This document shows positions 37,301 to 45,341 of a stretch of DNA of 64,000 nt, in pieces. Positions within the stretch are counted from its first letter, which is position 1, and the number at the start of each line of letters is the position of its first letter. The notes under the pieces were generated by a model. It ran no database searches, had not been told where the DNA came from, and saw nothing but the letters and a program-made list of their open reading frames with translations. The stretch lies in the NCBI RefSeq assembly GCF_049898325.1, contig NZ_JAFCXL010000011.1, positions 62,001-126,000 on the forward strand, given 5' to 3'. Position numbers and translations under genes: made by a program. This DNA comes from JAFCUW01 sp049898325 (GTDB lineage Bacteria > Pseudomonadota > Gammaproteobacteria > Burkholderiales > Burkholderiaceae_D).

Positions 37301-37896
37301 GCGAGCGAGGGCGCGACGATGTAGCCGATCATCATCACCACGCTGGCCACGTAGACGGGCAGCATGCGCCGGGTCAGCGCGGCCAGGGTGAAAAACAGGC
37401 CGCCGAAGATGAACAGGTTGGGCAGCAGGGTAAAGACATAGGGCCGCAGGTACAGGCCGACGCTGGCCGGGCCGATCCGTTCGGCCTCCATGCCGGGCAG
37501 ATAGGTGCCCAGCCAGGCCCCCAGCACGATGCTGGAAAACACCACCGCCAGCGTCAGGTAGGCGCCCACGAAGCGCCCGAACACATAGGCGTACTTGGGG
37601 ATGGGCGCACTGAAGAAGAAATGGTGCATATCGTATTCGAAGTCTTGCTGCACCGAGCGGCCCATGATGGCAGCCATTACCACCACCCCCAGGCAGCCCA
37701 GCCAGGACACGGTAAATTCCACCGAGCGGGGCGCGTTGACCAGCACCCGCCCGCCGAACGACACCATGGGGTCCTTGAAGACGCCGCCGGCGGCCGCCAT
37801 CCACAGCATCGCCAGGATGAAAAACATGGCGAAATAGACCCAGGTCGACAGCAGTTTCAAACGCTGTCGTGCTTCGAACAGGGCAATGGCCAGCAT
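34321..37896 (-). CDS. ABC-2 permease fused to M1 family aminopeptidase
   Basis: 1191 aa. The N-terminal about 600 residues contain two sets of ABC-2 type transmembrane helices (first from residue 20, second around 315-560). The C-terminal about 550 residues are an M1 gluzincin: HEVAHQWWGQQ holds the zinc HExxH, and the third ligand Glu lies in LSETLAEYTALMVM 19 residues later. The peptidase domain should face the periplasm. The ATPase gene ends directly against the start codon (TAG then ATG), so the two form one exporter. Substrate unknown; the fused peptidase may trim what is moved or act as an envelope peptidase. Confidence 0.88.
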   Translation of the reverse strand: MLAIALFEARQRLKLLSTWVYFAMFFILAMLWMAAAGGVFKDPMVSFGGRVLVNAPRSVEFTVSWLGCLGVVVMAAIMGRSVQQDFEYDMHHFFFSAPIPKYAYVFGRFVGAYLTLAVVFSSIVLGAWLGTYLPGMEAERIGPASVGLYLRPYVFTLLPNLFIFGGLFFTLAALTRRMLPVYVASVVMMIGYIVAPSLARDLDYKTLAALIDPFGTTSLVRLTEYWTIGEKNTRAIGFEGVYLLNRLIWCGFALVVLLLGYWRFQFSATLDSRGGPRADGASPVAPPLSQAAIDTRETPRFSGRSTAMLLLASTWLNLRESVKNVYFVVIALAGVLVLVASAINMGSIHGTTTYPVTYQVLELINEGYGLIMLVITTFYAGELIWREREARMAQMLDAMPVPNWLPLLSKTLSLIALQALMLAVAMLCGILIQVFKGYFAIDAMLYLQALFLIKLPQYALLAVLAMSLQVLINNKFLAYFAMILYYAATFTFGTLGLDHPMLLYGTSPEFVYSAMNGYGHYLARERWFELYWAGAALMLLVLSVVFWPRGNNAEAGSRLQLARRHLSLPVMAAFGLGLALFAGSGALLYYNLHIANDYQTAWRRDEVRAEYERRYKAFAALPQPRIADVHLQIDLVPERRSLRVRGAYQLENRSGRPIQDIVLHQVPTSTASFSLSPGGTVVVADQQRGLYAWRLHQPLAPGERMAVQFDLSTAPQGLLGFGLDTPVVGNGTSFNNTVLPRLGYQPQAELRDERDRKRHQLRPRAPMLAATDPRGAATSALANDADWINFDAIVSTSPDQVAVAPGTLEQEWIKGGRRYFHYKMDKPMLNAYAVQSARYEVRHERWQDVTIDLYYHPGHDVNLERIIKGARLALDYAATNFTPYQHKVLRVVEVPRYASLAQSYPNTFAFSESAGFIAKVDDNNPKDIDYPLYMTAHEVAHQWWGQQVVGADVRGSTVLSETLAEYTALMVMKQAVGPARMRRFLRYELERYMGGRSQEPRRELPLAENEDQKYINYRKGSLAMYLLQDLLGEAKVNGVLRQLLLDHAFHGAPYPNVSALTGALRQAAGPAHADLVNDLFDHIVLYENRATQARATRLADGRYEVNITASVAKLRAGGLGEEREVALHDIIEFGVDDKDGRPLARERRLVSGKEMAVTMVVATRPAKAGIDPDNKLIDRKPADNLIDIEMR

Positions 37897-38796
37897 CTAG
37901 GCGTCCTGGCGCGGGCTGGCGCCGCTATGACGGCCGGCGATGGTGGCGAAATACACGTCTTCCAGGTCGGGCCGGGCCGGCTCGAAGCCATGGCCGGGAT
38001 CGCTTTCATCGTAGACATGGATCAGGGTGCGCCCCGTCAGCAGGCGGCTGGAGATGACGGCGTGGCGGCGCTGGAAGGCCGGCACGTCCTGCTTGGCGAC
38101 GAAGCGCGCCCAGATTTTGCCTTCGATGGCCTCGATCAGCTGGGCCGGTTCGCCGCACAGCAGCACGCTGCCCTTGTTGATGATGGCCATGTTGGCGCAC
38201 AGGTCGGCCACGTCGGACACGATGTGGGTCGACAGCAGCACCGTGCGGTCGTCGCCGATGTCGGAGAGCAAATTATGAAAGCGCACGCGCTCTTGCGGAT
38301 CGAGGCCGGCGGTGGGCTCGTCGACGATGATCAGGCGGGGATCGCCCAGCAGGGCCTGGGCAATGCCGAAGCGCTGGCGCATGCCGCCGGAGAAGCCGCC
38401 CAGGCGCTGGTGGCGCACTTCGAACAGATTGGTTTGCTGCAGCAGGCCATCGACCACTTCGCGCCGCCGCCCCTTGCCCGACAGGCCCTTGAGGATGGCG
38501 AAATGGTCGAGCAATTCGTAGGCCGTCACTTTCGGGTAGACGCCAAAATCCTGCGGCAGGTAGCCGAGCAGGCGGCGGATCTCGTCTTTCTCGTCGAGCA
38601 CGTCGAGGTCGCCGAAAAACACCGAGCCCGCATCGCACTCCTGCAAGGTGGCCAGGGTGCGCATCAGGGTCGATTTGCCGGCGCCGTTGGGGCCCAGCAA
38701 GCCAAACATTCCGGCAGGAATGTTCAGGCTGACCCTGTCGAGCGCGACCACGCCATTGGCGTAGGTCTTGGACAAATTGCGAATGCGTAACTCCAT
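37897..38796 (-). CDS. ABC transporter ATP-binding protein (partner of the M1-fused permease)
   Basis: 299 aa from the ATG at 38796 (MELRIRNLSKTYANGVVALD). Walker A GPNGAGKSTLM, Q loop LGYLPQDFGVYPKVTAYELL, signature FSGGMRQRFGIAQALLG, Walker B LIIVDEPTAGLDP, switch His STHIVSDV. The stop codon abuts the start of the permease-peptidase gene. Probably the motor for that exporter. Confidence 0.93.
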   Translation of the reverse strand: MELRIRNLSKTYANGVVALDRVSLNIPAGMFGLLGPNGAGKSTLMRTLATLQECDAGSVFFGDLDVLDEKDEIRRLLGYLPQDFGVYPKVTAYELLDHFAILKGLSGKGRRREVVDGLLQQTNLFEVRHQRLGGFSGGMRQRFGIAQALLGDPRLIIVDEPTAGLDPQERVRFHNLLSDIGDDRTVLLSTHIVSDVADLCANMAIINKGSVLLCGEPAQLIEAIEGKIWARFVAKQDVPAFQRRHAVISSRLLTGRTLIHVYDESDPGHGFEPARPDLEDVYFATIAGRHSGASPRQDA

Positions 38797-39011
38797 GGAC
38801 AACTCCTGATGCTGGTGACACTGATGGTGCGCGCGGACGGACCCGCGATCATTACATTGTATTAAATTTGTGGCGGAGTCGGCAGTGCGTTGCGACAGTC
38901 GGGGCAAACGGGCGGCCAGAGTGCGCAAACGGCGCCGTGGTCGGTGTGCGTGGTGGCGCCCGGCCGTGCAGATTGTTGTGCCGGCGCCGCCAAAGGGTGG
39001 ATAATGTTTGC

Positions 39012-39461
39012 ATGGATACAGCCATTCAAGAGCACGTGCTGCAAGTGGCGCGCGCCGCCCGCACCCGCGACGAGTCGCTCGCCTGGTTTCGCGTGGCCGT
39101 CGGCCTGCACTACCTGGCGGCCCTGGTGCGCCCGGAAGCGATCGATTTCACGGTGGTCGACAAGGCGTACAACACATTTATCTATCGCGCGGTGGGCCGC
39201 GGCCACAGCATTGCCAGCGCCTTGCAGTTCATGAGCGGCGCCAAGGTGGTGCCGGTGGTCGATTCGCCCCGCTTCATCGCCGTGTTCGCCGAACACTGCC
39301 CCGAGGTGCCCATCGACACCATCGGCTTTCTGCTGTCGCTGAATCTGGGCGTGGCCAAGGCCATCTCCAAGCTCGACATCGGCGGCCCCGTGCTCGACTG
39401 GATCGAAAAACAGAACCTGGCGGCGCAGCCGGGCGACCCGGCCCTGCCGGGCATCTTATAA
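39012..39461 (+). CDS. Hypothetical protein
   Basis: 149 aa from the ATG at 39012. Moderately hydrophobic in the middle (IASALQFMSGAKVVPVVDSP, split here) but without a signal peptide or clear transmembrane run. I recognise no family. The codon usage and GC are like the neighbours, and the frame is clean between two strong genes, so I take it as real. It precedes coq7 with 28 bases between stop and start and may be co-transcribed; a link to ubiquinone synthesis is a guess. Confidence 0.6.
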   Translation: MDTAIQEHVLQVARAARTRDESLAWFRVAVGLHYLAALVRPEAIDFTVVDKAYNTFIYRAVGRGHSIASALQFMSGAKVVPVVDSPRFIAVFAEHCPEVPIDTIGFLLSLNLGVAKAISKLDIGGPVLDWIEKQNLAAQPGDPALPGIL

Positions 39462-39489
39462 TCACGCTTTGATCGCTGGAAAAATTCCC

Positions 39490-40158
39490 ATGAGTGCGTT
39501 TCCCCTGCTTCGTCCCGCGTTACCGCCCGCCCTCGACGGCATCGACGGTCTCATCGCCGGCTTCGACAAGGCCCTGCGCGTGGTCGCCGGCGCCGCCGTC
39601 GCCACCCGGCCGAACCCGGCCGCGCGCATCGACGACGTCAATCTCGAGGGGGCCGAACTGCGCCGCAGCACCGGCCTGATGCGCGTCAACCATGTCGGCG
39701 AAGTGTGCGCCCAGGCCCTGTACAACTCGCAGGCCCGCTTTGCCAGCACCAGCGCCATGCGCGCCCAGTTCGAACAGGCCGGCCGCGAGGAAGAAGACCA
39801 CCTGGCCTGGACCGCGCAGCGCCTGGCCGAACTGGGCTCGCAGCCCAGCGTGTTCAATCCCCTCTGGTATGCGGGCGCCTATGTGCTGGGCACGGTGGCG
39901 GCGCGACTGGGCGACCAGCACAGTTTAGGGTTTGTGGTGGAAACCGAGCGCCAGGTCGAAGCGCACCTGGACAGTCACCTGGTGTCGCTGCCCGTGGAAG
40001 ACGCCAAATCGCGCGCCATCGTCGCCCAGATGCGCGACGACGAAGCCGCGCACGGGGCCGCGGCCCAGGCGCTGGGCGCGATCGCGGTGCCGGCGCCCGT
40101 GCGCCTTGCCATGACGGCGATGGCCAAGGTGATGACGGGCACCGCCTATTACCTCTAG
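39490..40158 (+). CDS. coq7: Demethoxyubiquinone hydroxylase (Coq7 family)
   Basis: Diiron monooxygenase that hydroxylates demethoxyubiquinol in the late steps of ubiquinone synthesis; associates with the inner membrane. 222 aa from the ATG at 39490 (TTG at 39469 is an alternative). The carboxylate-histidine iron ligands are in GLMRVNHVGEVCAQ, REEEDHLAW, VETERQVEAHLDSH and RDDEAAHG. Length is normal for bacterial Coq7 (about 170-220 aa). Confidence 0.94.
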   Translation: MSAFPLLRPALPPALDGIDGLIAGFDKALRVVAGAAVATRPNPAARIDDVNLEGAELRRSTGLMRVNHVGEVCAQALYNSQARFASTSAMRAQFEQAGREEEDHLAWTAQRLAELGSQPSVFNPLWYAGAYVLGTVAARLGDQHSLGFVVETERQVEAHLDSHLVSLPVEDAKSRAIVAQMRDDEAAHGAAAQALGAIAVPAPVRLAMTAMAKVMTGTAYYL

Positions 40159-40164
40159 GGCGAC

Positions 40165-40587
40165 TTAGCCCTCGACGATTTCGAACGAGTGGGTGATGTC
40201 GGCCGTTTTGGCCAGCATGATGGATGCTGAGCAATATTTATCGTGCGATAAATTGACCGCCCGCTCCACCACCGCCGGCTTGAGCTGCTTGCCCGTCACC
40301 ACGAAGTGGAAATGAATCCTGGTAAATACCTTGGGATCGACTTCGGCCCGCTCGGCCTTGAGGGTGACGTCGCAGCCGCTGACGTCTTCACGGCTGCGCT
40401 TGAGGATCAGCACGACGTCGTAGGCGGTGCAGCCGCCCGTTCCCAGCAACACCATCTCCATGGGCCGCGGCGCACTATTGTGGCCGCCGCCTTCGACGGC
40501 GCCATCCATCAGGACCGTGTGACCGGAACCGGTCTCGGCTTTAAAACTCATGCCCGACGGGCCGTTCCAGCTCACTTTCGCTTCCAT
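40165..40587 (-). CDS. OsmC family peroxiredoxin-like protein
   Basis: 140 aa from the ATG at 40587. The OsmC/Ohr fold is shown by the first redox Cys in LLGTGGCTAYDVVLIL and the second in LSHDKYCSASIML. Such proteins reduce organic hydroperoxides. The spacing of the two Cys fits the YhfA subgroup more than Ohr. Convergent with coq7 (six bases). Confidence 0.9.
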   Translation of the reverse strand: MEAKVSWNGPSGMSFKAETGSGHTVLMDGAVEGGGHNSAPRPMEMVLLGTGGCTAYDVVLILKRSREDVSGCDVTLKAERAEVDPKVFTRIHFHFVVTGKQLKPAVVERAVNLSHDKYCSASIMLAKTADITHSFEIVEG

Positions 40588-40651
40588 TGCTCCTCCATTG
40601 AACGAGGCACTATTGTAAGCGCGCCCGCCGCGGCGTGCCGGCAACGACGTC

Positions 40652-41836
40652 TTACACGCCCAGCACGTAGTTCTCGCTCTTCATGCGCCAGCTGGCGAAG
40701 GCGGCGAAGCCCAGTGCCGGCAGGAGCGAGCTGAGGAAGGTCAGCAGGTACGGCAGCGCGCCGATCACCTCGCCCTTGGCGATCTCCTTGAGCAAGGTCT
40801 GGTTCGACAGGATCGGCACCGCGTACATCCACAGTGCCGTTTTCAGTTCCAGCATCGACACCGCCACGCCCGGCAGCAGGGGCAGCAGCATCAGAAAGCT
40901 CAGGGTGCTCTGGGCCTCCTTGAACGACTTCGCATTCATCGCCACCGCCACCTGCATGGCGCCGGCAAACAGGGCCAGCGGCACCGACACCAGGCAGACC
41001 CGGGCCAGGTCGGCATTGGTGACGCGCCAGGCCATGCCGATTTCTTCCAGCGGCAGCCAGGACAGGATGGCGTGCGCCACGTACAGGCCGACGGTGACGC
41101 CGATCAGGGAAAACGTCGACGCCGTCAGCCATTTGCCCAGCACCAGTTCCCAGGCCTGTGCCGGTTGCGAGATCAGCACTTCGAGCGAGCGCCGTTCGCG
41201 CTCGCCGGCGGTGCTGTCGATGGCGGTGGACAGGCCGCACAGGAAGGCGGGGAAGAACAGCATGCCCAGCACGCTGCCGATCAGGCCGGCCGAGCGGGCC
41301 GCCGTGCTGCCGGTGTCGTAGCGCTGCACCAGCACCGGTTGCATCAGGGCGGGGGAGACGCCGTGCGCGAGCAGGCGCGCGCTCGTCACGCCCGAGCCGT
41401 AGGTGCGCAGCACCTCCTCGATGTCGCGCTGGCGCTGGCCGTTGTCGGCGGCCGAATCGAACCACAGTTCGATCCGGGCCGGGCGCATCGCCTGGTAGTT
41501 TTCGGAAAACTTGTCCGTGATGCGCAGCAGCGCCACCACCTTGCGCGCTTGCAGCAGCTTGCTGATGGCCGCCTCGTCCATCGGCGCCACCGCCTGCACC
41601 TGGATGTTCTTTTGCTTGAGCTGCGCCATCAGGTTGGGCGCCTGGGCGGCGCCGATCACGGCCAGTTCGGTGCCTTCGCGCTCGGGCTTGGTGGCGCGCT
41701 TGATCGACTGGTTCAACACAAAGCCCAGCAACACCGGGTACATCAGGGTAAACAGCGCCAACAGCGCCAGCGAGCGGCGGTCGCGAAAGGCTTCGCGCAG
41801 CTCCTTGACCATTACCACACGCCACTTGGCCATCAT
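40652..41836 (-). CDS. ABC transporter permease (NatB-like)
   Basis: 394 aa from the ATG at 41836, which overlaps the ATPase stop (ATGA). One N-terminal helix (SLALLALFTLMYPVLLGFVL), a large outer domain, and five C-terminal helices (SAGLIGSVLGMLFFPAFLCGLS, LTASTFSLIGVTVGLYVAHAI, LVSVPLALFAGAMQVAVAM, SFLMLLPLLPGVAVSML, LPYLLTFLSSLLPALGFAAFA). This is the ABC-2 / NatB layout; NatAB-type exporters move sodium or similar substrates in Bacillus. The substrate here is not shown. Confidence 0.88.
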   Translation of the reverse strand: MMAKWRVVMVKELREAFRDRRSLALLALFTLMYPVLLGFVLNQSIKRATKPEREGTELAVIGAAQAPNLMAQLKQKNIQVQAVAPMDEAAISKLLQARKVVALLRITDKFSENYQAMRPARIELWFDSAADNGQRQRDIEEVLRTYGSGVTSARLLAHGVSPALMQPVLVQRYDTGSTAARSAGLIGSVLGMLFFPAFLCGLSTAIDSTAGERERRSLEVLISQPAQAWELVLGKWLTASTFSLIGVTVGLYVAHAILSWLPLEEIGMAWRVTNADLARVCLVSVPLALFAGAMQVAVAMNAKSFKEAQSTLSFLMLLPLLPGVAVSMLELKTALWMYAVPILSNQTLLKEIAKGEVIGALPYLLTFLSSLLPALGFAAFASWRMKSENYVLGV

Positions 41837-42564
41837 GCAATTCCTTCTTCGGTGCCCACCAGGCGGACGAAGGCGTCTTCCAGGTTGGCAATGCCAGTGC
41901 GCTCGCACAATTGTTGTGGCGACCCTTGCGCCACTGTGTGGCCGCGCGCGATGACGATCACGTCGTCGCACAAGTGGGTCACTTCCTGCATCACGTGGGT
42001 GGCCATGATGACGCAGCAGCCGTCGGCGCGCAGCGCCTGCAGGGCGGTGCGCAGGGCGCGCGTGCTCATCACGTCGAGACCGCGGCTGGGCTCGTCGAGC
42101 AGCAGGTGGCGGGGGCGGTGCAGCAAGGTGCGGGCCAGCGCCACCTTGATGCGCTGGCCCTGCGAAAATCCTTTCGAGCGCCGTTCGACGATGTCGTCCA
42201 TGGCCAGCAGTGCGGCCACCTCATCGATGCGCTGGTCGAGCGTGCCGGCGGCCATGCCGTTGAGCTGGCCAAAGTAGCGCAGGTACTCGCGGGTACTCAG
42301 TTTTTCGTAGAGGCCGAACTGGTCGGTCAGAAAGCCGATATCGCGGCGCACCGCCATCGGGTCTTGTTGCGGATCGACGCCGCCGACGAGGATGCTGCCG
42401 TGATCGCGCTTGAGCAGGCCCACCAGCAGGCGCAACAAGGTGGTCTTGCCGGCGCCGTTGGGCCCCAGCAGGGCGGTGATTTCGCCATCGCGGGCCGTGA
42501 AGCTGACCCCGCCGAGCGCTTGCACGGCGCCGAATTGCTTGCGTACTTCGCGCGTTTCAATCAT
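41833..42564 (-). CDS. ABC transporter ATP-binding protein (NatA-like)
   Basis: 243 aa. Walker A LLGPNGAGKTTLLRLL, signature region FSQGQRIKVALART (LSGGQ is changed to FSQGQ), Walker B HLLLDEPSRGLDV and switch His MATHVMQE. Translationally coupled to the permease gene by an ATGA overlap. It starts 54 bases from the exported hydrolase gene on the same strand. Confidence 0.92.
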   Translation of the reverse strand: MIETREVRKQFGAVQALGGVSFTARDGEITALLGPNGAGKTTLLRLLVGLLKRDHGSILVGGVDPQQDPMAVRRDIGFLTDQFGLYEKLSTREYLRYFGQLNGMAAGTLDQRIDEVAALLAMDDIVERRSKGFSQGQRIKVALARTLLHRPRHLLLDEPSRGLDVMSTRALRTALQALRADGCCVIMATHVMQEVTHLCDDVIVIARGHTVAQGSPQQLCERTGIANLEDAFVRLVGTEEGIA

Positions 42565-42618
42565 GGGTATCCTGACAGGGGCAGTCGTTGCAGTCGATGG
42601 AGCCGGGGCGGGCGGCGC

Positions 42619-44088
42619 TCATGGCTGCGGGCCGGCGCTGCCGAGCTGGAATCCGGGAATCGGAATTTCTTCGAGGCACTTGGCCAGCACGGGCTGATCC
42701 GGCTGGTCGATGAATTCGCGCAGCAGGCGCGGCGCGCAGCCCAGTTGCGAAATGCCGTGGCCGGCGCTGGCGACCACGAGGTGCTGCGCCCGGCGCATGA
42801 ATTTGCCGGCCGCCTCAGCGCGGCGGGGCGGGGTGACGGGGTCGAGCGCGCCCGACAGCATCAGCGTGGGCGCGGCAATTGGCGTGGGCGCGCTCGCCGT
42901 CACGGGCGCCACGTTGAGGGCCTTGCACAGCCTGGGCAGGCGCTCGAGCATCGGCGCGGTCAGGGCCGATGCATCTTCGGCGCGCAAGGCGGGGGTCAGG
43001 CGCGGCATGTCTTCGGCGCAAATGACGGCCAGGTGCAGCAGCATGGCGCCGCCGCCCTCGGCGCCAAAATCGGCGGCCACATTGCGCCGCGCCATGAACG
43101 GCTCCCAGCGTCCCTGCGCCGCGCTGTGAATCAGGAAGGGCAGGCGGCGGCTGTCGACGGGCGAATACAGGATGCTGTGCACGGTGGCGAGAAAACGCGC
43201 ACTGGTCATCGGCAGGCTGATGGGCAGGCTGGTGCGGGGATCGGCGATGCTGACGAGCACCTTGCCGGCGGCAACGCGTGCGCTCAGGGCGTCGAATTCC
43301 TGGCGGGCCTGGGGAAACGCCCGCTTGCATCCCGTCTCTTGCGCGCACTGGCGGAACAGGGCATCGAGCGCGCCCTGGCCGTCGCGGCCACCGGCCGGGA
43401 TCACCTGGTCGGGCGCGGCCACCCCGTCGAGCATCAGCGAGCGCACCCGCGCCGGATAGGCGCGCGCATAGACCTGGCCCAGGCGGGTGCCGTAGGAGCC
43501 GCCCCAGACATTGATCTGCTGGTAACCGAGCGCCTGGCGCACGCTGTCGATGTCGGCGGCGGCCTCGGCCGTGCCGTAGGCGCCAAAGTTGGTCTTGAGA
43601 CGGCCGATGCAGGCGATCAGCTCCTGCTCGAGTTGCTGCTCCGTCATGGTCTCCTGGGCCGGCGTAGTCTCGCAGTCGAGCTTGCCGGACAGGCCCGTGC
43701 CGCGCTGGTCGATGAAGACGATGTCGCGGGTGGCGCGGATGCGGCGGAAGGCATTGTTTACCAGCGGCAGCACGTCCGAGCCCGCCTGACCGGGGCCGCC
43801 GGCCAGCACGAACAAGGGGTCGGCGCGGCCCGCTTCGCGAAAGGCGGGCGCCACCGCCACGTGCAGGGCGATGCTGGCGCCGGCCGGACGGGCGCGCTCG
43901 AGCGGGACATGGAGGGTCAGACAGCGCAAGGGCTCTTCCACCCCGGGCAGGTGGCAGGGGCGGGTGGTCTGCGCCGCCGCGGCGGCGGCGCCATGCATCG
44001 CGGCAGCGAGCAGCGCGCCACGCAGCACCAGGGCCAAACACGGAGAAAAGGACAAGGGGTCTCCCGGGAATGCGGTTAGTTTGAGCAA
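42619..44088 (-). CDS. Exported alpha/beta hydrolase (tripeptidyl aminopeptidase-like)
   Basis: Up to 489 aa. The TTG at 44088 gives the full frame, but several in-frame TTG/GTG codons could be the start; no ATG lies before the hydrophobic export signal (LVLRGALLAAAMHGAAAAAAQ). The alpha/beta-hydrolase core has the nucleophile elbow GGSYGT, the oxyanion region VLAGGPGQAG, and an Asp/His pair near the C-terminus (SGALDPVTPPRRAE, SAGHGISQ). A C-terminal TAP-like domain fits the secreted tripeptidyl-aminopeptidase family (S33). Cys-rich motifs (FRQCAQETGCKR) may form disulfides. Confidence 0.82.
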   Translation of the reverse strand: MLKLTAFPGDPLSFSPCLALVLRGALLAAAMHGAAAAAAQTTRPCHLPGVEEPLRCLTLHVPLERARPAGASIALHVAVAPAFREAGRADPLFVLAGGPGQAGSDVLPLVNNAFRRIRATRDIVFIDQRGTGLSGKLDCETTPAQETMTEQQLEQELIACIGRLKTNFGAYGTAEAAADIDSVRQALGYQQINVWGGSYGTRLGQVYARAYPARVRSLMLDGVAAPDQVIPAGGRDGQGALDALFRQCAQETGCKRAFPQARQEFDALSARVAAGKVLVSIADPRTSLPISLPMTSARFLATVHSILYSPVDSRRLPFLIHSAAQGRWEPFMARRNVAADFGAEGGGAMLLHLAVICAEDMPRLTPALRAEDASALTAPMLERLPRLCKALNVAPVTASAPTPIAAPTLMLSGALDPVTPPRRAEAAGKFMRRAQHLVVASAGHGISQLGCAPRLLREFIDQPDQPVLAKCLEEIPIPGFQLGSAGPQP

Positions 44089-44197
44089 GCAGGCAACCAG
44101 TCTAAATTGCCAATGTTTCAGCGGTCAATCGATAGTTTTATTTTTGAATGATGTTTTGCGGCAAGAATGCGCAGCCAGGGAAGTGGCCCATCGGGGA

Positions 44198-44227
44198 TTG
44201 ACGCGGCCCGTTCAAGCGCGCTATACT
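44198..44227 (+). promoter_or_regulatory. Sigma-70-type promoter of rplM-rpsI
   Basis: TTGACG (44198-44203) and TATACT (44222-44227) separated by 18 bases, about 100 bases before the rplM start. The leader between (44235-44325) has a small stem TCCGC/GCGGA near 44270-44285 that could take part in ribosomal-protein autoregulation, though this is unproven. Confidence 0.7.
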
Positions 44228-44325
44228 AGCCGGCTTTCCGTTTGCTCAGGAAAGAACATAAGGCAGAGTCCGCGGTAACATGGCGGAACCACCATTTGAG
44301 CGATGTATTGAATTAGGAAGTCATC

Positions 44326-44754
44326 ATGAAAACTTTTTCCGCTAAAGGACATGAAGTCCAGCGCGACTGGTTGGTGATTGACGCGACGGACTTGATCCTC
44401 GGACGTGTTGCCAGCGAAGTGGCACTCCGACTGCGCGGCAAACACAAGCCAGAATTTACTCCCCACGTCGACACCGGCGACTTTATCGTCGTCATCAACG
44501 CAGGCAAACTGCGCGTCACGGGTACCAAAGCCACCGAGAAGACCTATTATCGTCACTCCGGCTACCCAGGCGGTATCTACGAAACCAATTTCCTGAAAAT
44601 GCAACAGCGTTTTCCGGGTCGCGCGCTGGAAAAAGCGGTCAAGGGCATGCTGCCTAAGGGCCCGCTTGGCTACGCGATGATCAAGAAGCTCAAAGTGTAC
44701 GCGGAAGGTTCCCATCCGCACGCTGCGCAGCAACCTAAAGCACTCGTTCTCTAA
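44326..44754 (+). CDS. rplM: 50S ribosomal protein L13
   Basis: Large-subunit ribosomal protein, 142 aa, full length. Signature sequences WLVIDATDLILGRVAS, HVDTGDFIVVINAGK and the C-terminal KLKVYAEGSHPHAAQQP. Its codon choice is strongly biased as expected for a highly expressed gene. It starts the rplM-rpsI operon, with rpsI nine bases downstream. Confidence 0.98.
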   Translation: MKTFSAKGHEVQRDWLVIDATDLILGRVASEVALRLRGKHKPEFTPHVDTGDFIVVINAGKLRVTGTKATEKTYYRHSGYPGGIYETNFLKMQQRFPGRALEKAVKGMLPKGPLGYAMIKKLKVYAEGSHPHAAQQPKALVL

Positions 44755-44763
44755 GGAGCTGAC

Positions 44764-45156
44764 ATGATCGGTAACTACAATTACGGCACCGGCCGTCGCA
44801 AGAGTGCAGTCGCTCGCGTCTTCATCAAAGTTGGCACTGGCCAAATCATCGTCAACGGCAAGCCAGCGTCGGATTACTTCTCGCGCGAAACGGGCCTGAT
44901 GGTCATTCGCCAGCCGCTGGAACTGACCGGTAACGTCGAGCGTTTTGACATCAAAGTCAACGTGCACGGCGGCGGCGAGTCCGGCCAGGCAGGTGCAGTG
45001 CGCCACGGTATCACCCGCGCCCTGATCGACTACGATGCATCGTTGAAGCCAGACCTGGCCAAAGCCGGTTTCGTGACCCGCGATGCGCGTGAAGTCGAGC
45101 GTAAAAAAGTTGGTCTGCGCAAAGCACGTCGCGCAAAACAATTCTCGAAGCGTTAA
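44764..45156 (+). CDS. rpsI: 30S ribosomal protein S9
   Basis: Small-subunit ribosomal protein, 130 aa. N-terminal YGTGRRKSAVARVF, the central GGGESGQAGAVRHGI, and the universally conserved C-terminus ending in KKVGLRKARRAKQFSKR. The strong ribosome binding site (AAGGAG) overlaps the rplM end. Followed by a terminator at 45190. Confidence 0.98.
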   Translation: MIGNYNYGTGRRKSAVARVFIKVGTGQIIVNGKPASDYFSRETGLMVIRQPLELTGNVERFDIKVNVHGGGESGQAGAVRHGITRALIDYDASLKPDLAKAGFVTRDAREVERKKVGLRKARRAKQFSKR

Positions 45157-45189
45157 TTTGCTTCTGGCGGCGCCTTCGGGCGCTGTGCG

Positions 45190-45223
45190 AAAAAACCGCC
45201 GTGCGCAAGCCGGCGGTTTTTTT
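45190..45223 (+). terminator. Rho-independent terminator after rpsI
   Basis: AAAACCGCCG (45192-45201) pairs with CGGCGGTTTT (45211-45220) over a nine-base loop, with a T-run of seven. Ends the rplM-rpsI transcript. Confidence 0.93.
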
Positions 45224-45341
45224 ACGTCGATCGCCCTGGCCATCTGCCGGCCGTACGCGGCCGGGCGCAGCGTTTGTGCGCTGCTGGTAAAATTGCGCCT
45301 CGCTGGCAGCAGCATTTATTTCATCTTCAAAAGGAACAGAC

